Source: Adiantum capillus-veneris (Eukaryota; Streptophyta; Polypodiopsida; Polypodiales; Pteridaceae). From it: a DNA stretch of 64,000 nucleotides. Location: the NCBI GenBank assembly GCA_014529385.2, contig CM043942.1, positions 18,181,991-18,245,990 of the forward strand. The letters run 5' to 3'. The notes under the pieces were generated by a model. The model saw only the letters and a list, made by a program, of their open reading frames with translations. It was not told the DNA's origin and searched no databases. Of the stretch, positions 46,801-57,078 are shown one piece after another (within the stretch, counting starts at the first letter, position 1; each line of letters starts with the position of its first letter). The translations under genes and the position numbers were made by a program.

Positions 46801-47330
46801 CAACCTGTTTGTGAATAAGGTCTGCAAAGGTGGCCGCGGCAGTTTCTTTTGTGAAAGTTCCGGCCGTCTTCCTATCCCTTGTCCTCATTGTCATTCCTTC
46901 TGTGGGCAGTCTGAGTGCTTCTGCCACTATGTCCTTTGTGATCACCACTTCAACTTTGTTCCCTTGTGGGTCAAAAATCTGTGCGGTTCCATCTTCCTTG
47001 ATCGTGGACAAAAGCTCGTAAGCTTTTTGGAAGTCCACTCCGCACGTCTCTTGTTCATAAAAATCTTTGAGTCCTAACCGTCAGTTGGCTTCTTTGGTTT
47101 CAGGCTTTGCGGCGACATCATACACTTCTTTTGGTAGGAGTTGCAACTCTACCTGATGTCCCTCCCCGCTCTTGAATCTACCAGTGAACATTATGGTGTG
47201 ATGCTCTTCAAGCTGTTCTTTTGAAAGATAGGTTGCCTTGGCGGTTTTGACTGAATCTGAGTCCAGTTGGTATGCTGGTAGTTCTTGCAACTTTTCTTTC
47301 TAGTTGAGCTTCTTCTTGGCCCTCTCTGCT
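43841..47330 (-). pseudogene. Element C large extra ORF after integrase
   Basis: About 1,150 codons' worth of broken reading frame. Sense order: KEKLQELPAYQLDSD start region (47290), then a globular part (47038-46500) reading VDFQKAYELLSTIKEDGTAQ, VVITKDIVAEALRLPTEGM, KPVDHAQYVLTTLKGINKER and EVLTRIAYHAIGMVDNLP. A Ser/Glu/Arg-rich part follows (46500-46094), then a Gln/Glu/Thr low-complexity part (46038-45662). Coiled-coil segments lie at 45553-45365 and 45020-44745. The C-terminal region (44618-43841) is aromatic-rich (HPKWRLSWLNKNPRYLILF). Position matches the env-like/extra ORF of Athila-type elements, but I see no signal peptide or membrane segment. The middle part resembles the LP-x-G region of Athila ORF1-type proteins only loosely. 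Confidence 0.65.
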
Positions 47331-48102
47331 GCTTGCATGGCTTCCCTCATGTCTCCTGTGAGATGGCCTTGAAAACGAGCAACTGTAGACTCCGGAAAGT
47401 ACGCGTAAAAGAGGTCAAAAAGCTCTCTCTGCAAAGGTAACAAGTAGAAATGAGGTGGTTTTAGCCTACCTGGGATATCTATACCCGGACTTCCCGAACC
47501 ATTTCCCCCAAATTCCCCCGTTAGTCCTACTAGGCCGTGAAATCTATCTTAGACTCAAAAAATTTCCCGATCAAATTCCTGTAGCTCATTCGGCAAGAGT
47601 TTTGCAAAAGTAGGCATGGCCGCCTAATTTAAGCTTCCCGCTTCCATCTTTCGATTTCATTGAAAATTTTTGTGCTTGTCCGCCTTGTCTTTCTAATCAC
47701 TATCATGTTCTTCACTTTTCCATCTGAGCTCCTTTGCTATTTATTATTAATTTTTGACCTGTTTATTAAAAAAATCAAAGAAAATAACAAAATGCGCTAA
47801 AAAGGCAAGGTGAAAATCCAATAATCAAGAAAATCCATTGAAAAACACAGCTTTATTGTTTTTTGTTGGATTTCTCCCTTTTTAAGTCTCATTATCCAGA
47901 AAAATGATGAAAAATAACCAAAAAGGACTATTTTTTTATGATTTTCTGATAGTATATACACTATTTACACTCATCAAGAAGATATTATCATTGAAATTTC
48001 CCTTGATGATGAATTATAAGGGCATTATTAGGTAATTTTGCAAAAAATCACACGTTAACATCAAACATTTTCCTCCCTCTTCAAACATTGCCCTTAATTA
48101 CT
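47331..48102 (-). other. Gap between extra ORF and WVPK region of C
   Basis: AT-rich, no ORF over about 70 codons; could hold a splice acceptor/promoter for the downstream ORF. TTTTT/AAAAA blocks at 47760-47960. Confidence 0.5.
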
Positions 48103-48789
48103 CTATGCCCTTCCACCCCTCCTAGATGGCGTACTCCGGGACGACTGTGTGCATGGGTTGAACAATCGTGTATTATGCATAGCCATGGTTGGCTCTACCA
48201 TGCTTTGAAGATCAATGCAATTCAAACCACTATGTTGTGCAAGAGCTGGGTCTTGAGTAATTAACTCAAGGGTTTCTGATGTCGAGTCTTTCTGATGCTG
48301 TCTTCCAAAGAGCAAATCTTGTAGCTTGTGTGATCTATGTTTGATTGTACCATCAGGATACTTCAGCACACTGATTGCTTGAGCTGTTGGTAGCACTTTT
48401 GACTGTTGTCAAGCTTTTTCTCGCCATTGGTATGTTGGTGTACTTAGTGTGGAATGGTGTGGTGGAGTCTTCTGAGGCTTAACTCTCCATTGCTTGATTG
48501 GTTTTACTATCTGTGGAGAAGATATGCGCTCCTTTTTCTGCCAAATCCATTTCAAGTTAGGTTCCTTGCTCTGAGAAGATCGTCTTTGTGTTTTGACCCT
48601 TGGAACCTTCAGTGGTTTTGGGCACCCATATTTGATTCGGCTTGTCCTTAAGTTGTGCTTTTGGTACCCAAATTTGCCTGACTCCTTGCATGCTAGTTGT
48701 AGCATTTGCTTGTTGAGAGGATGGAGAAGATTGATTCCTTCATGGTTTGGTCTATTGATTGCTTCCTTTCCATTCCTACTTGCTTGATG
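48103..48789 (-). pseudogene. WVPK region of element C
   Basis: One minus frame reads VRQIWVPKAQLKDKPNQIWV followed by PKTTEGSKGQ, two QIWVPK motifs 16 residues apart, like the WIPK/WVPK array in element B. Further on (48396-48103) is a basic His/Gln/Ser-rich ORF ending in SRSTPSRRGGRA. The frame is the continuation of the retropepsin-like domain upstream. Stops are present. Function unknown; likely nucleic-acid-binding by composition. Confidence 0.5.
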
Positions 48790-49374
48790 CAATTGGAACA
48801 TTGAGTTGCATGCCTTTAGGTGATAGCTTGAGCTGATTTGTATCCCAATCTGGTACTACTTTGTATGTCCGCATCCAGGGGGAATTCCAAGAATCATCGT
48901 CTCATTCATGTGTTCATCTGGTAAGCATACAAACTGATGAGGACATGAACATCCATGTACTATCACGTTCAAGTTGGCTACTCCCAATGTTGGTGTTGGG
49001 TTCTTGTTGCATCCGTTGATTGTCGCTATTCCTATTGTTAAAGACTAACTTGTTGCTTCCTTGTACGTGGAATAATGGACTGCATTCACTCTATCTCCTG
49101 TGTTGACCAAAGCATTTGTGCTATGATTGTTGAGCTGTACTTTGATGTGCAGTTCCATTTCGTCTATCCATTCATCATCTGTTGAAACTGCATCTTTAGG
49201 CAATTTCCATTGTCGGTCATCTATTTCCAGAGTGTTGATGGGAATCGGTATTTGTTGATTCCTAAGAGTAGCTTTCCATTTGAGTACCCAAAGCCAAGCT
49301 TCCTCTTGGGCTTCATCAATAACGTGTTGTCATTTAATCCTCCTTTGCTTGGCTGCATGCATTCTTTCCAGCAT
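48790..49374 (-). pseudogene. Second retropepsin-like domain of element C, fused after integrase
   Basis: Directly after the integrase frame (through two in-frame TGA codons) the same frame reads AWLWVLKWKATLRNQQIPIP, then ELHIKVQLNNHSTNALVNTG. The next motifs are NLNVIVHGCSCPHQFVCLPD and ETMILGIP; after a one-base shift PWMRTYKVVPDWDTNQLKL follows. This is the strand order of a retropepsin: ALV[D]TG, flap, then ILG-x-PW near the C-terminus. The catalytic Asp is Asn here (GAC to AAC), and a TAG lies 17 codons further on. It is distinct from the gag-side protease, which ends ILGRPFM. Confidence 0.75.
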
Positions 49375-50507
49375 TCATTGGTTAGCGGCAAATTGTATTT
49401 CTTTAAACAGCATCCACCAATTAGCCATTGGTTCACCATCTAGGGTGGAAAACTTTACTGCTCCACTTGGAGATACACCTTCAATGATAAACGGTCCGTT
49501 TCCCTTTTTCTTAAACTTGGGAATGTGTTGCTTAAGGGAATAGACTAAAACTAAGTCCCCTTTCTTGAAGTTTTTTGTAATTAGATGGGAATCAAAAAAC
49601 TGTTTTTGTTTCCGCTTTTGAGCACAGATGTGAGCTACGGCAGTTAGCCTTTGCTCATCTAGCTTTTCTAAATCTTCAAGTCTTTCTGACAATTCATGTC
49701 CAGTCCACTCAAGATCCTTAGCTACCCTTAATGTCAGCAATAGAAATTCTATTGGCAGTATGGCATCAAGACCATAAACAAGGTTAAAGAGTGTAACATT
49801 TAAAGTTGTTTTGAATGAAACTTGATAAGCCCAAAGAGCTGCATGGAGATTCATTTCCCAGTCTGTCCTTCCTGAACTAACCACTTTAGTCAGTACCAAG
49901 CTAAGAATTTTGTTTGTATGCTCAGCTTGTCCGTTTGTTTGTGGGTGATAGGGAGCTGATTTGCTATGGATGACCATAAACTCATTAAGCAAATAGTCGA
50001 TTACCTCATTGAGGAAATGAGATTCCCGATCACTGACAATTTCTATTGGAAGTCCATGTCTTGTGAATACATACTCATATAGGAATGCTGTAGTGATTCT
50101 GGCATCATTCTTTTGAGTTGCTTCAGCCTCAGTCCACTCGGTCAAATAGTCTGTAGCTACAGTGATATATTGAGCTTGGGTTCTATAAGCAGGTGGCTAT
50201 AGATTGGCCCAACAAATTCTATCCCCCATTTTGCGAAAGCTCTAGCCCCCATCATTGGTCCTAAGGGAATTCCATCTACACGTGTTGGAATTTTTGCTCG
50301 TTGACAAGCATCACACCTTTGAACATATTCTTTGGCATCTGCAAAAAGTGTTGGCCACCATATGCCTGCCATTAAGATTGTTCTTGCGGTGGTCTCACTG
50401 GAAAAGTGATCCCCAGCTAATCCAGCATGTGCTTGTTCTATAATCGGAATATACTCGTCTTCATTTGCACAAAGACGCAAATGTTGATCCTTACCTCTCT
50501 GATACAA
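49375..50507 (-). pseudogene. Element C integrase
   Basis: The N-terminal HHCC finger (HAGLAGDHFSSE ... CDACQ) is at 50430-50310. The core: first Asp in YITVATDYLTEW (after a one-base frameshift near 50150), second Asp in IVSDRESHFLNEV, Glu in QTNGQAEHTNK. All three catalytic residues are retained. The C-terminal part reads KGDLVLVYSLKQHIPKFKKK, NGPFIIEGVSPSGAVKFSTL, DGEPMANWW. No chromodomain follows; instead the frame continues into a retropepsin-like domain. Integrase inserts element DNA, with 5-bp duplications as seen here. Confidence 0.9.
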
Positions 50508-50930
50508 TTAGTTTCTAATAAGAGCATAGTCTCTTGCTTCAGTTTCAATTGCTCTTTGACGGCGTTTACTCATATCCTCAGGAAATGTTTGGCTTGATAA
50601 GTGACTAAATAGTCACTCCACTTAGGAACAAGTGACATTTGAAACAATGTTACATGAGGTATGGGTGTTTTTTTTTTACATTGAGGACAATCCTTTACAA
50701 AAGATCGAACATCCTTCCTCATAGTTGGTCAAAATACTCCAAGTCTTAAGATTCTTTGCATAGTTTGGTCTTCCGCAAAGTGAAGTCCTACTATGGTATT
50801 ATGTGCTTGACTTAGGCACTGGTTTTTCTCTTTAAGATTAATGCATAAGAGCAATATTCCATCTCGATTTCTTTTGTATAGCCTACCAGCTAGTAATTGA
50901 TACATAGCCAATTACTCAATCACGGTGAAA
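50508..50930 (-). pseudogene. Element C RNase H-integrase connection
   Basis: Broken frames between RNase H and integrase. 50911-50729 reads MYQLLAGRLYKRNRDGILLL and HNTIVGLHFAEDQTMQRIL, a degraded second copy-like version of the integrase finger region. Several stops. Confidence 0.5.
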
Positions 50931-51530
50931 TCAAATTCCAGAAGAATGATGAACCATCTCACTATTCTTCATGTGTTGCATGGCTTGTTGATCAAATACA
51001 ACAAAGCTTGGTGGTCTACAAAGAACATTGTTGGCTAATAGGTAATGCCGATACTTTTTAACAGCATAGATCATTCCTAACCCTTCTCTTTCAGTGGTAG
51101 TGTAATTCTTTTCCACCATGTTCAATTGTTGGCTAGCATAAAAAATAGGAAAATCAATTTTATCGTCTCCTGGTTGAGCTAGCATACAATCGATAGAAAA
51201 ATTGGAAGCATCTACATGTATGTGGAATATCTTATTCCAATCTGGTGCTTTCAATATTGGAGCTGAGGTGAGATCTTGCTTAAGCTTCATGAAGGATTCT
51301 TCACATGCCTCTGTCCATCCAAAGTGTGTAATCAAGTAATACATGGGTTTTGCAATTATAGCATACATGTAAATGAATCGTCTGTGATATCCACAATGCC
51401 CCATAAAGGCTTGAACCCCCTTGACTGTTGTTGGTATAGGGAAATCATCAATAACATGAATTTTATCCATATCAGTAGCTATCCCATTTTTAGACACTAT
51501 ATGTCCAAGAATTTTTCCTTGTCTACCCAT
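50931..51530 (-). pseudogene. Element C RT C-terminus and RNase H
   Basis: Reads ILGHIVSKNGIATDMDKI, VKGVQAFMGHCGYHRRFI, then FHIHVDASNFSIDCMLAQPG (RNase H first Asp), LNMVEKNYTTTEREGLGMIY (Glu) and AVKKYRHYLLANN. The pattern is that of Gypsy pol between RT thumb and RNase H. The frame changes at 50930. Confidence 0.88.
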
Positions 51531-52300
51531 GAATGTACACTTTCAAGATTTAGGCAAATACTATAAAGTCTACATTTTTCGAATACCTTTTTGAGGTGTT
51601 CAAAATGATCAGCTCGTATTGATGAATGTACGCATAAATCATCCATATACACTTCCAAGAATTTCGTAAGATATCCTTTAAAAGCATGGCTCATCAATCT
51701 TTGAAAGGTGGCAGGAGCATTAGTTAACCCAAAAGGCATAACCCGATAGGCAAAAATACCCCATTTTGTTGCAAAAGCAATTTTATGCTGATCTTTTGGG
51801 TCAACCAAAAGTTGATTGTATCCCAAAAAGCCATCTAAGAAACTGTAAGCTTCTTATCCTCCAACTCGTTCTAAAACATGCTCAGTGATTGGAAGAGGAA
51901 AGTTGTCTCTAATGGTAGTTGCATTCACTTTTTTGAGATTGACACACACTCGTAATTTTCCATTCTTCTTGGGTACTACCACAATTGGAGACACCCAATT
52001 TGTGTGTTCAATTTCGTAATTAATTTGTCTTCCTTTAGTTTCTCAATATCTTCTTTGATTTTCTTGGAAAATGTTTCATTATATGTGTATAGCCTTTTTC
52101 TACTTGGTTTCGCATCATCTCTCATGGGTATGGTATGTTGACAAATTTTTGGATCAACACCCTTGAGATCCTTGTAAGACCAAGAGAAGATATCTCGGTA
52201 TTCTTTTAGCAAGCTTAGCAAAATCTCTTCTTCTTCCTCTGTTAGATCATTTGCAATGTAGGCAAGCCTAGATTCTTCCACTGGTTCAGCCAAGTCTATC
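51497..52300 (-). pseudogene. Element C reverse transcriptase
   Basis: Starts with ANDLTEEEEEILLSLLKEYR and MRDDAKPSRKRLYTYN. After a one-base shift near 52025 it reads EIEHTNWVSPIVVVPKKNGK and LRVCVNLKKVNATTIRDNFP. A TAA near 51857 precedes FLDGFLGYNQLLVDPKDQHK, the fingers/palm with the first catalytic Asp. FAYRVMPFGLTNAPATFQRL and the catalytic box VYMDDLCVHS follow (YMDD rather than the more usual YVDD/YIDD). The motifs are typical of Gypsy RT; the stop and shift make it inactive. Confidence 0.9.
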
Positions 52301-53055
52301 TTTTTTGCATTCTCATGCCCTTCATAGGACTCGCCCTATTTTCGTAGTTCCCTAACAGGTTGTTTGACTATGATTTTTTTATCTTGGAGAGTATACTTTT
52401 TGTAATGGGATGGAACACCCATTACATCCTCGCCATCCTCTTCGGTGGTTTCCATTTTGATCGTATATATCTCCTTTAGAGCTTTTTTCAACTCTTGATA
52501 TTTCTTTTTTCTCTCAACTCATGTCATGATTGGCCCCTTGTCCTATTTTTTCAATTTTGCTTGAGTATCCTTCCTTGTTTTTCTCGATGTTTTTGACATT
52601 TTTGGAATTTTTTTTTTAAGGATATCTGTCAGTAATTTTGTCCTTGACATAATCATGTGCATCTATCTGCATCAGGAATTATGTTCTGCTGGAGACTGAT
52701 GGCATAGGTCTAGCTTTCACGTTTTTGGTGTCTCCTTTTCGTCTATACCATGTTGTCTTCTTGATTTCTGGTTAGGAAAGTCAAAAAAAAATTCCTCGCG
52801 TCCTTTCAAGAGTAGCTTAGCTATCACATGTTGTTTTTCTGACCCCGAATCTTGTGAGGTTAGCTGAGTGTTCATCTAACTCATCTATTGCATCATAGTA
52901 GTCTGAAAAGACTTGTTGAGCTCATCAAGTCCTTGGGTTCCTCAATTTCATCTTCAATGTTGAGGGTTGAAATCATTTGATGGGAATTATGTTGTAGCCA
53001 TCCTCATTGCAAAATTGAGTAGGCATAGACGTATTCACACATACATCCATTGTCG
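52301..53055 (-). other. Element C protease-RT connecting region, degraded
   Basis: Short broken frames. Near 53050-52970 the minus strand reads MDVCVNTSMPTQFCNEDGYN, matching element B (DVCAVEDAPTTKFCDENGYD). The rest is Lys-rich with poly-A/T runs. Confidence 0.55.
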
Positions 53056-53640
53056 CTAAATTTGAGTCCACTCAAATAGCTCAAAAAAATGCTCTGAAAA
53101 GATTTCAGGTACATAAGCTTCGTCTGTGCAATCCCTTTCTAAAATACATTCTTCTCGTTTTAAGCTCCCGTTTTTTGAAGCTCCACACATCCAAATAGGA
53201 GTGTCTTTGTTTAACCAGGATGGAAGCTTAGTTTCAGCCGAAGAGATTGAATCAAACTCTTGTATGGATGTTTTCAAGAGATCTCTATAAGTGTGATCTT
53301 TTAAATTAACTCTTGTTATAGATCCCACCTGCTTCAAGTACAGATAGTTGTTTCCCCAAACTTGGATAAGATGTACCTATCGCATGAAAGGTCTTCCCAA
53401 TATGATTTTGTAATTGAGTTTTTCCCCAAAGTCTACTGTGGCAAAAGTGTGTTGATATTCAATTCCACGAGAATTGACTATCACTTTTTAAAGCAGCCAT
53501 AATGGTCTCTCAATGTGTCCATCAGCCAATTTCAATTTCATTCGAGTTTGTCTAATGGCTGGTTGTCCCCAGGATTCCCACTGCTTTCATGGCTAATCAA
53601 TGTCATTATATTTCACTAGAAGGGTTGTGTTTCCTTCTTC
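53056..53640 (-). pseudogene. Element C gag-side protease (catalytic segment lost) and linker
   Basis: 53640-53350 reads RMKLKLADGHIERPLWLL, GIEYQHTFATVDFGEKLNYK and IILGRPFMR, aligned with element B's protease. The segment that should hold the D-S-G-A motif, between TLLVKYND and KQWESWG, is shortened and contains stops, so the active site is gone. 53337-53056 then encodes ITRVNLKDHTYRDLL and IWMCGASKNGSLKREECIL, the conserved post-protease linker shared with B. Confidence 0.8.
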
Positions 53641-53797
53641 CCTTCGTAATATTCTCCAACTTTGTTCATTGGAACAGATCAAATCTCTTTGTTGTCCATT
53701 TTGTTTTCCAATTCTCCCAAATTTTTTGAGATTAGTCTCGTTATCCCCACCTTCTCTAGGGTTTTCTGTAGATCATTACATAAATATGGTCTAAGTT

Positions 53798-54759
53798 TTA
53801 ACAGTTCTCCCAAGGTAAGAGTGCGTTGGATGTGGGTGTAGACATGATTGAATGAATGTTGTCTACTTCTAGGGTCTGTTCAGCTCTTTTTACTTGAGTG
53901 GTCTTAGACACTATGGATTCATCTTTGTTATCTCCCAAGTAAGAGGGTAATGTTTTCAAGGTCAATGGTTTAGACATTCTTGAAGCTTGAAATCTGCAAT
54001 CCCCATACAAGGATTGTACATCCATGTTCATATCAGGAGGTAGGTTGTCCAACCAAACTTCTTCTATAGGAGCTGACTTTAGAGTTAGGCTCTCATCATT
54101 GATCTCTCTAACTTTTTCCCATAAGTGTCCTGGCCAGTCTTCCTCTACAAATGGAATTCTGTGTAAGGAATCTTCGTTGTCCGGCACTATAAGTTCTAGT
54201 TCTTTTGTTTCAAAGTGGGTTTCTACCTCCACTTTGGATTTTTCTTTAGTGTCTCTTACCACAAGCTCCTCAGGTTTTGCGGTACTTTCAAGCTTGGGTT
54301 TTTGTTTTTCCGGCATCTCTTACGTGATTCTTATCAAATTTTGATAAGCTTCAAGCTTAGCTACTTCCATTTCTGGACAGGGATAGTTTTTCATTTGTTT
54401 TCCATGTTTTGGCCTGCCTTAAGTCCCGCTTGATAATCTTCCAAGGCTGCATTAATAGGCTCAAAAAATTTATCAACCAAAATTGATCCTCCAGATTTCA
54501 CGGTTGTTTCTTTGATTTCGCTTCCAGTTTCTTTCACCTTTTCTTGGAATAGCTTTTTTGCTTTCTCCTTGATTTCAGCCCGTTGTTTTTGTTTTCTCAT
54601 CTCATATCTTTTGCTTCTGCTTCTTTTGATCCTTTGAGAGGAAATTTTTGTATTTTCCGAATCATTAGAGGAGTTGTGTTTCTTTTTCCTAGCTTGGGCT
54701 CTAGTGATTACCTTGATTGGAACAATCGATTCACTCTCAGATGAGCTACTAGGTCTCAC
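53798..54759 (-). pseudogene. Element C gag-protease spacer
   Basis: 54759-54391: Ser-rich start, then a strongly basic helical region (TRAQARKKKHNSS, RSKRYEMRKQKQRAEIKEKA) and VKSGGSILVDKFFEPINAAL. 54316-53798: Glu/Lys-rich, with LWEKVREINDESL, DMNMDVQSLYGDCRF and TLKTLPSYLGDNKDESIV, homologous to element B at 10368-10628. Likely nucleic-acid-binding spacer of the gag-pro precursor. Stops separate the two halves. Confidence 0.65.
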
Positions 54760-54784
54760 TTAGACTACGTTTACTACCTTTTTA

Positions 54785-57078
54785 CCCTTGTTTAAAGGAA
54801 TTTTAGGACAATATTCTGCTAAGTGTCCTCCCTTTTTGCAACATTGTATGCAATAAGCTTCAACTAGCTTGAGGTTTTTGTCAGGCTCTCGGCATTCATT
54901 TTTTCAATGATCATCTGCACCACATTTATGACAGTTTCCTGTTCTTGGCTTAATCATGGGTCTTACCATGGGAGGTCTGACACCTGGACTAGCTACATAA
55001 TACATTGGTGCAAGCTCTGGTGGCTCATAAGTCACAGGTTCTTCCATTGGTGGTGGATGTGAATTATACCAATCTCCCACTACCATTATTGTAGATGGAC
55101 TAGGCTCCGCATAAGGTGTAACTGGCACTAATGCTTGTTCATCTATGACTCCTTCAGAATGCATGTACTTTATAGGCACTTCATTATGTCTTGGGTTGTT
55201 GACCCAACACAGGTTGAGGTCTTTCCATACCCATTGGTTTTCTTGGAGCTTGGGCCATATTAGGTTGATATCTGTACATGGGTTGTCCTTGTGGCCTCAT
55301 AGGCACGTACTGAACATTCCCATCCTACTTTGGTCGGAAGTAGCACTCATGGGTCTCATGGTTGGTCCATTTACCCTCGATTACACACCATTTTTGTGGC
55401 CTAATTGGTTGTCCCTGTTGAGGTATCCCTTGTCCTGCTCCCCTCATAGGTGCTTTTTGCATGTTGTTCATCATGTCATTCATCGATTTGAGTATATCTT
55501 CTATGGCTGAAAGAGGTGCTGCAGCAGCAGCCGTTCCCACTTGTGGTGGTTTAGTGGATGTTTTTTTTTCACTTTGCTTATCGTTAGGGACATCTTCTTC
55601 GTTGAAAATATCACAATTGTCTCCTAAGTCAATAGCATATGACACACTCTTCTAGGGTTGTATGCTTTTTGCTATACAATATAGCACAAAATTCTTTGTT
55701 TAGCAATCCTTCTAGAAATAAATATACGAGTTGTTCTTCTGCAGGTATCTCTAGCCCTCGGCATCTGGCAATCTATTGTTTCATTTGAGTTTCACAATCC
55801 CTAACAGACTCACCATGTTTCTATTTAAAGCTGTAAATTTGAGCTACCGTATTATGTTTGATCCCCGTTTTAGAACAAGCAGGTACAAATCCTTGAGCTA
55901 ATGTGTTTAAGTCCATGATTGACCTTGGTGGAATGTTTTGGAACCATGTCAATGCTTTTCCTTCTAATGTCATTCCGAACCCCCTGAATTGAGTATGGAA
56001 ATTGAATATACGTTTTGCTCTTAGCACTTGCTTAAAGCTTGCTAAGTAGTCGTATGGATCCCTTGATCCACTGTATTTTCTGACCCATTTTTGAAAATCA
56101 ACTGGTCTGACATGTCTGTTTGATTCAACTCCCTGTCTCCTAGCAGTTGGTCATGTTCCAAGTCCTTCAAACCAGTCTGTTGGAAATAGTGAATCATGTA
56201 GCCCTGGACTAGGCTTAGTGTCACCCGGTTTTCTACATGATGAGGTGCTTCTCGTTTCTTAACATTCCTCTCAGATGATCTCTCTTGGAATTGTTTTTGG
56301 TCCTTGTCCCAATATCCAATCCCTTATGGAATACCCTTGGTATTTGGTTTTTTCTACCTCCTTAGGAGTCATCATAACAAAATTGTTATTATAAAAATCC
56401 CTAAACAGGTAAGTTGGTAGGTCTGTTGATCCCTTATCTTTGATCTTGAAGATATAGATGATCTTCATGACCGTTAGTTGTCCTGATTTGGCATGCGAAG
56501 TCCACAAAAGATCTTTTACGTTTCTGTCCTCCCAACAATAGACTCCGGTCCTAGGATTATCTATACCAAGCCGTTTCAAAGGCTTCAAATCTACTTGATC
56601 GTATCCCTTGAATTCTAAAGTTGGTGGTCCTTCTTTTGCTGACATATCTGGGATTATGGTGTTTACTTCTAACCCCCATTTGCATATCACGTCAGGGTTT
56701 TCAACTTGTAAATACTGAGTTCCATTTCTGTCCATACAATTTTCCTCGTTTGTTTACCCTAGTCTCTTCTTTGAACTCAATACCATGGTCATCAATGCGA
56801 ATAGCATACTCCTCGTTAGGATCCAGGTAAACCTAAGCTCCATGGCGATTAGTTTTATAAAAAGAGAGTATATGTTTATAGCGCATTGTCGTTCCGGTTT
56901 CCGAGTGAGTTGAGTAAGAAGAAATTTCAGATGTTGAATCTAAAAAAGTGTCTGAGACTTCTTCAAGAATAGTGTGCAAGGAATTTCCTTGATTCACGCT
57001 TTCTTCGGTGGATCCTCTACTGGAGGTTTCTACGAATATGCCCTGATTTCCTAGTACACGACCAGATCTAAGGTTCAT
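54785..57078 (-). pseudogene. Element C gag
   Basis: Starts at 57078 with MNLRSGRVLGNQGIF, acidic Ser/Thr-rich. 56735-56271 reads LEFKGYDQVDLKPLKRLGID and YLFRDFYNNNFVMMTPKEVE. The Retrotrans_gag core is at 56027-55821 (FNFHTQFRGFGMTLEGKALT, WFQNIPP). 55645-55325 is Pro/Gln-rich. Zinc knuckles near 54950-54800 read CHKCGADDH, stop, KNEC, and CIQCCKKGGHLAEYC. At least five frame breaks. The start was chosen for its LRSG motif, common at Gypsy gag starts, following the non-coding leader. Confidence 0.82.
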
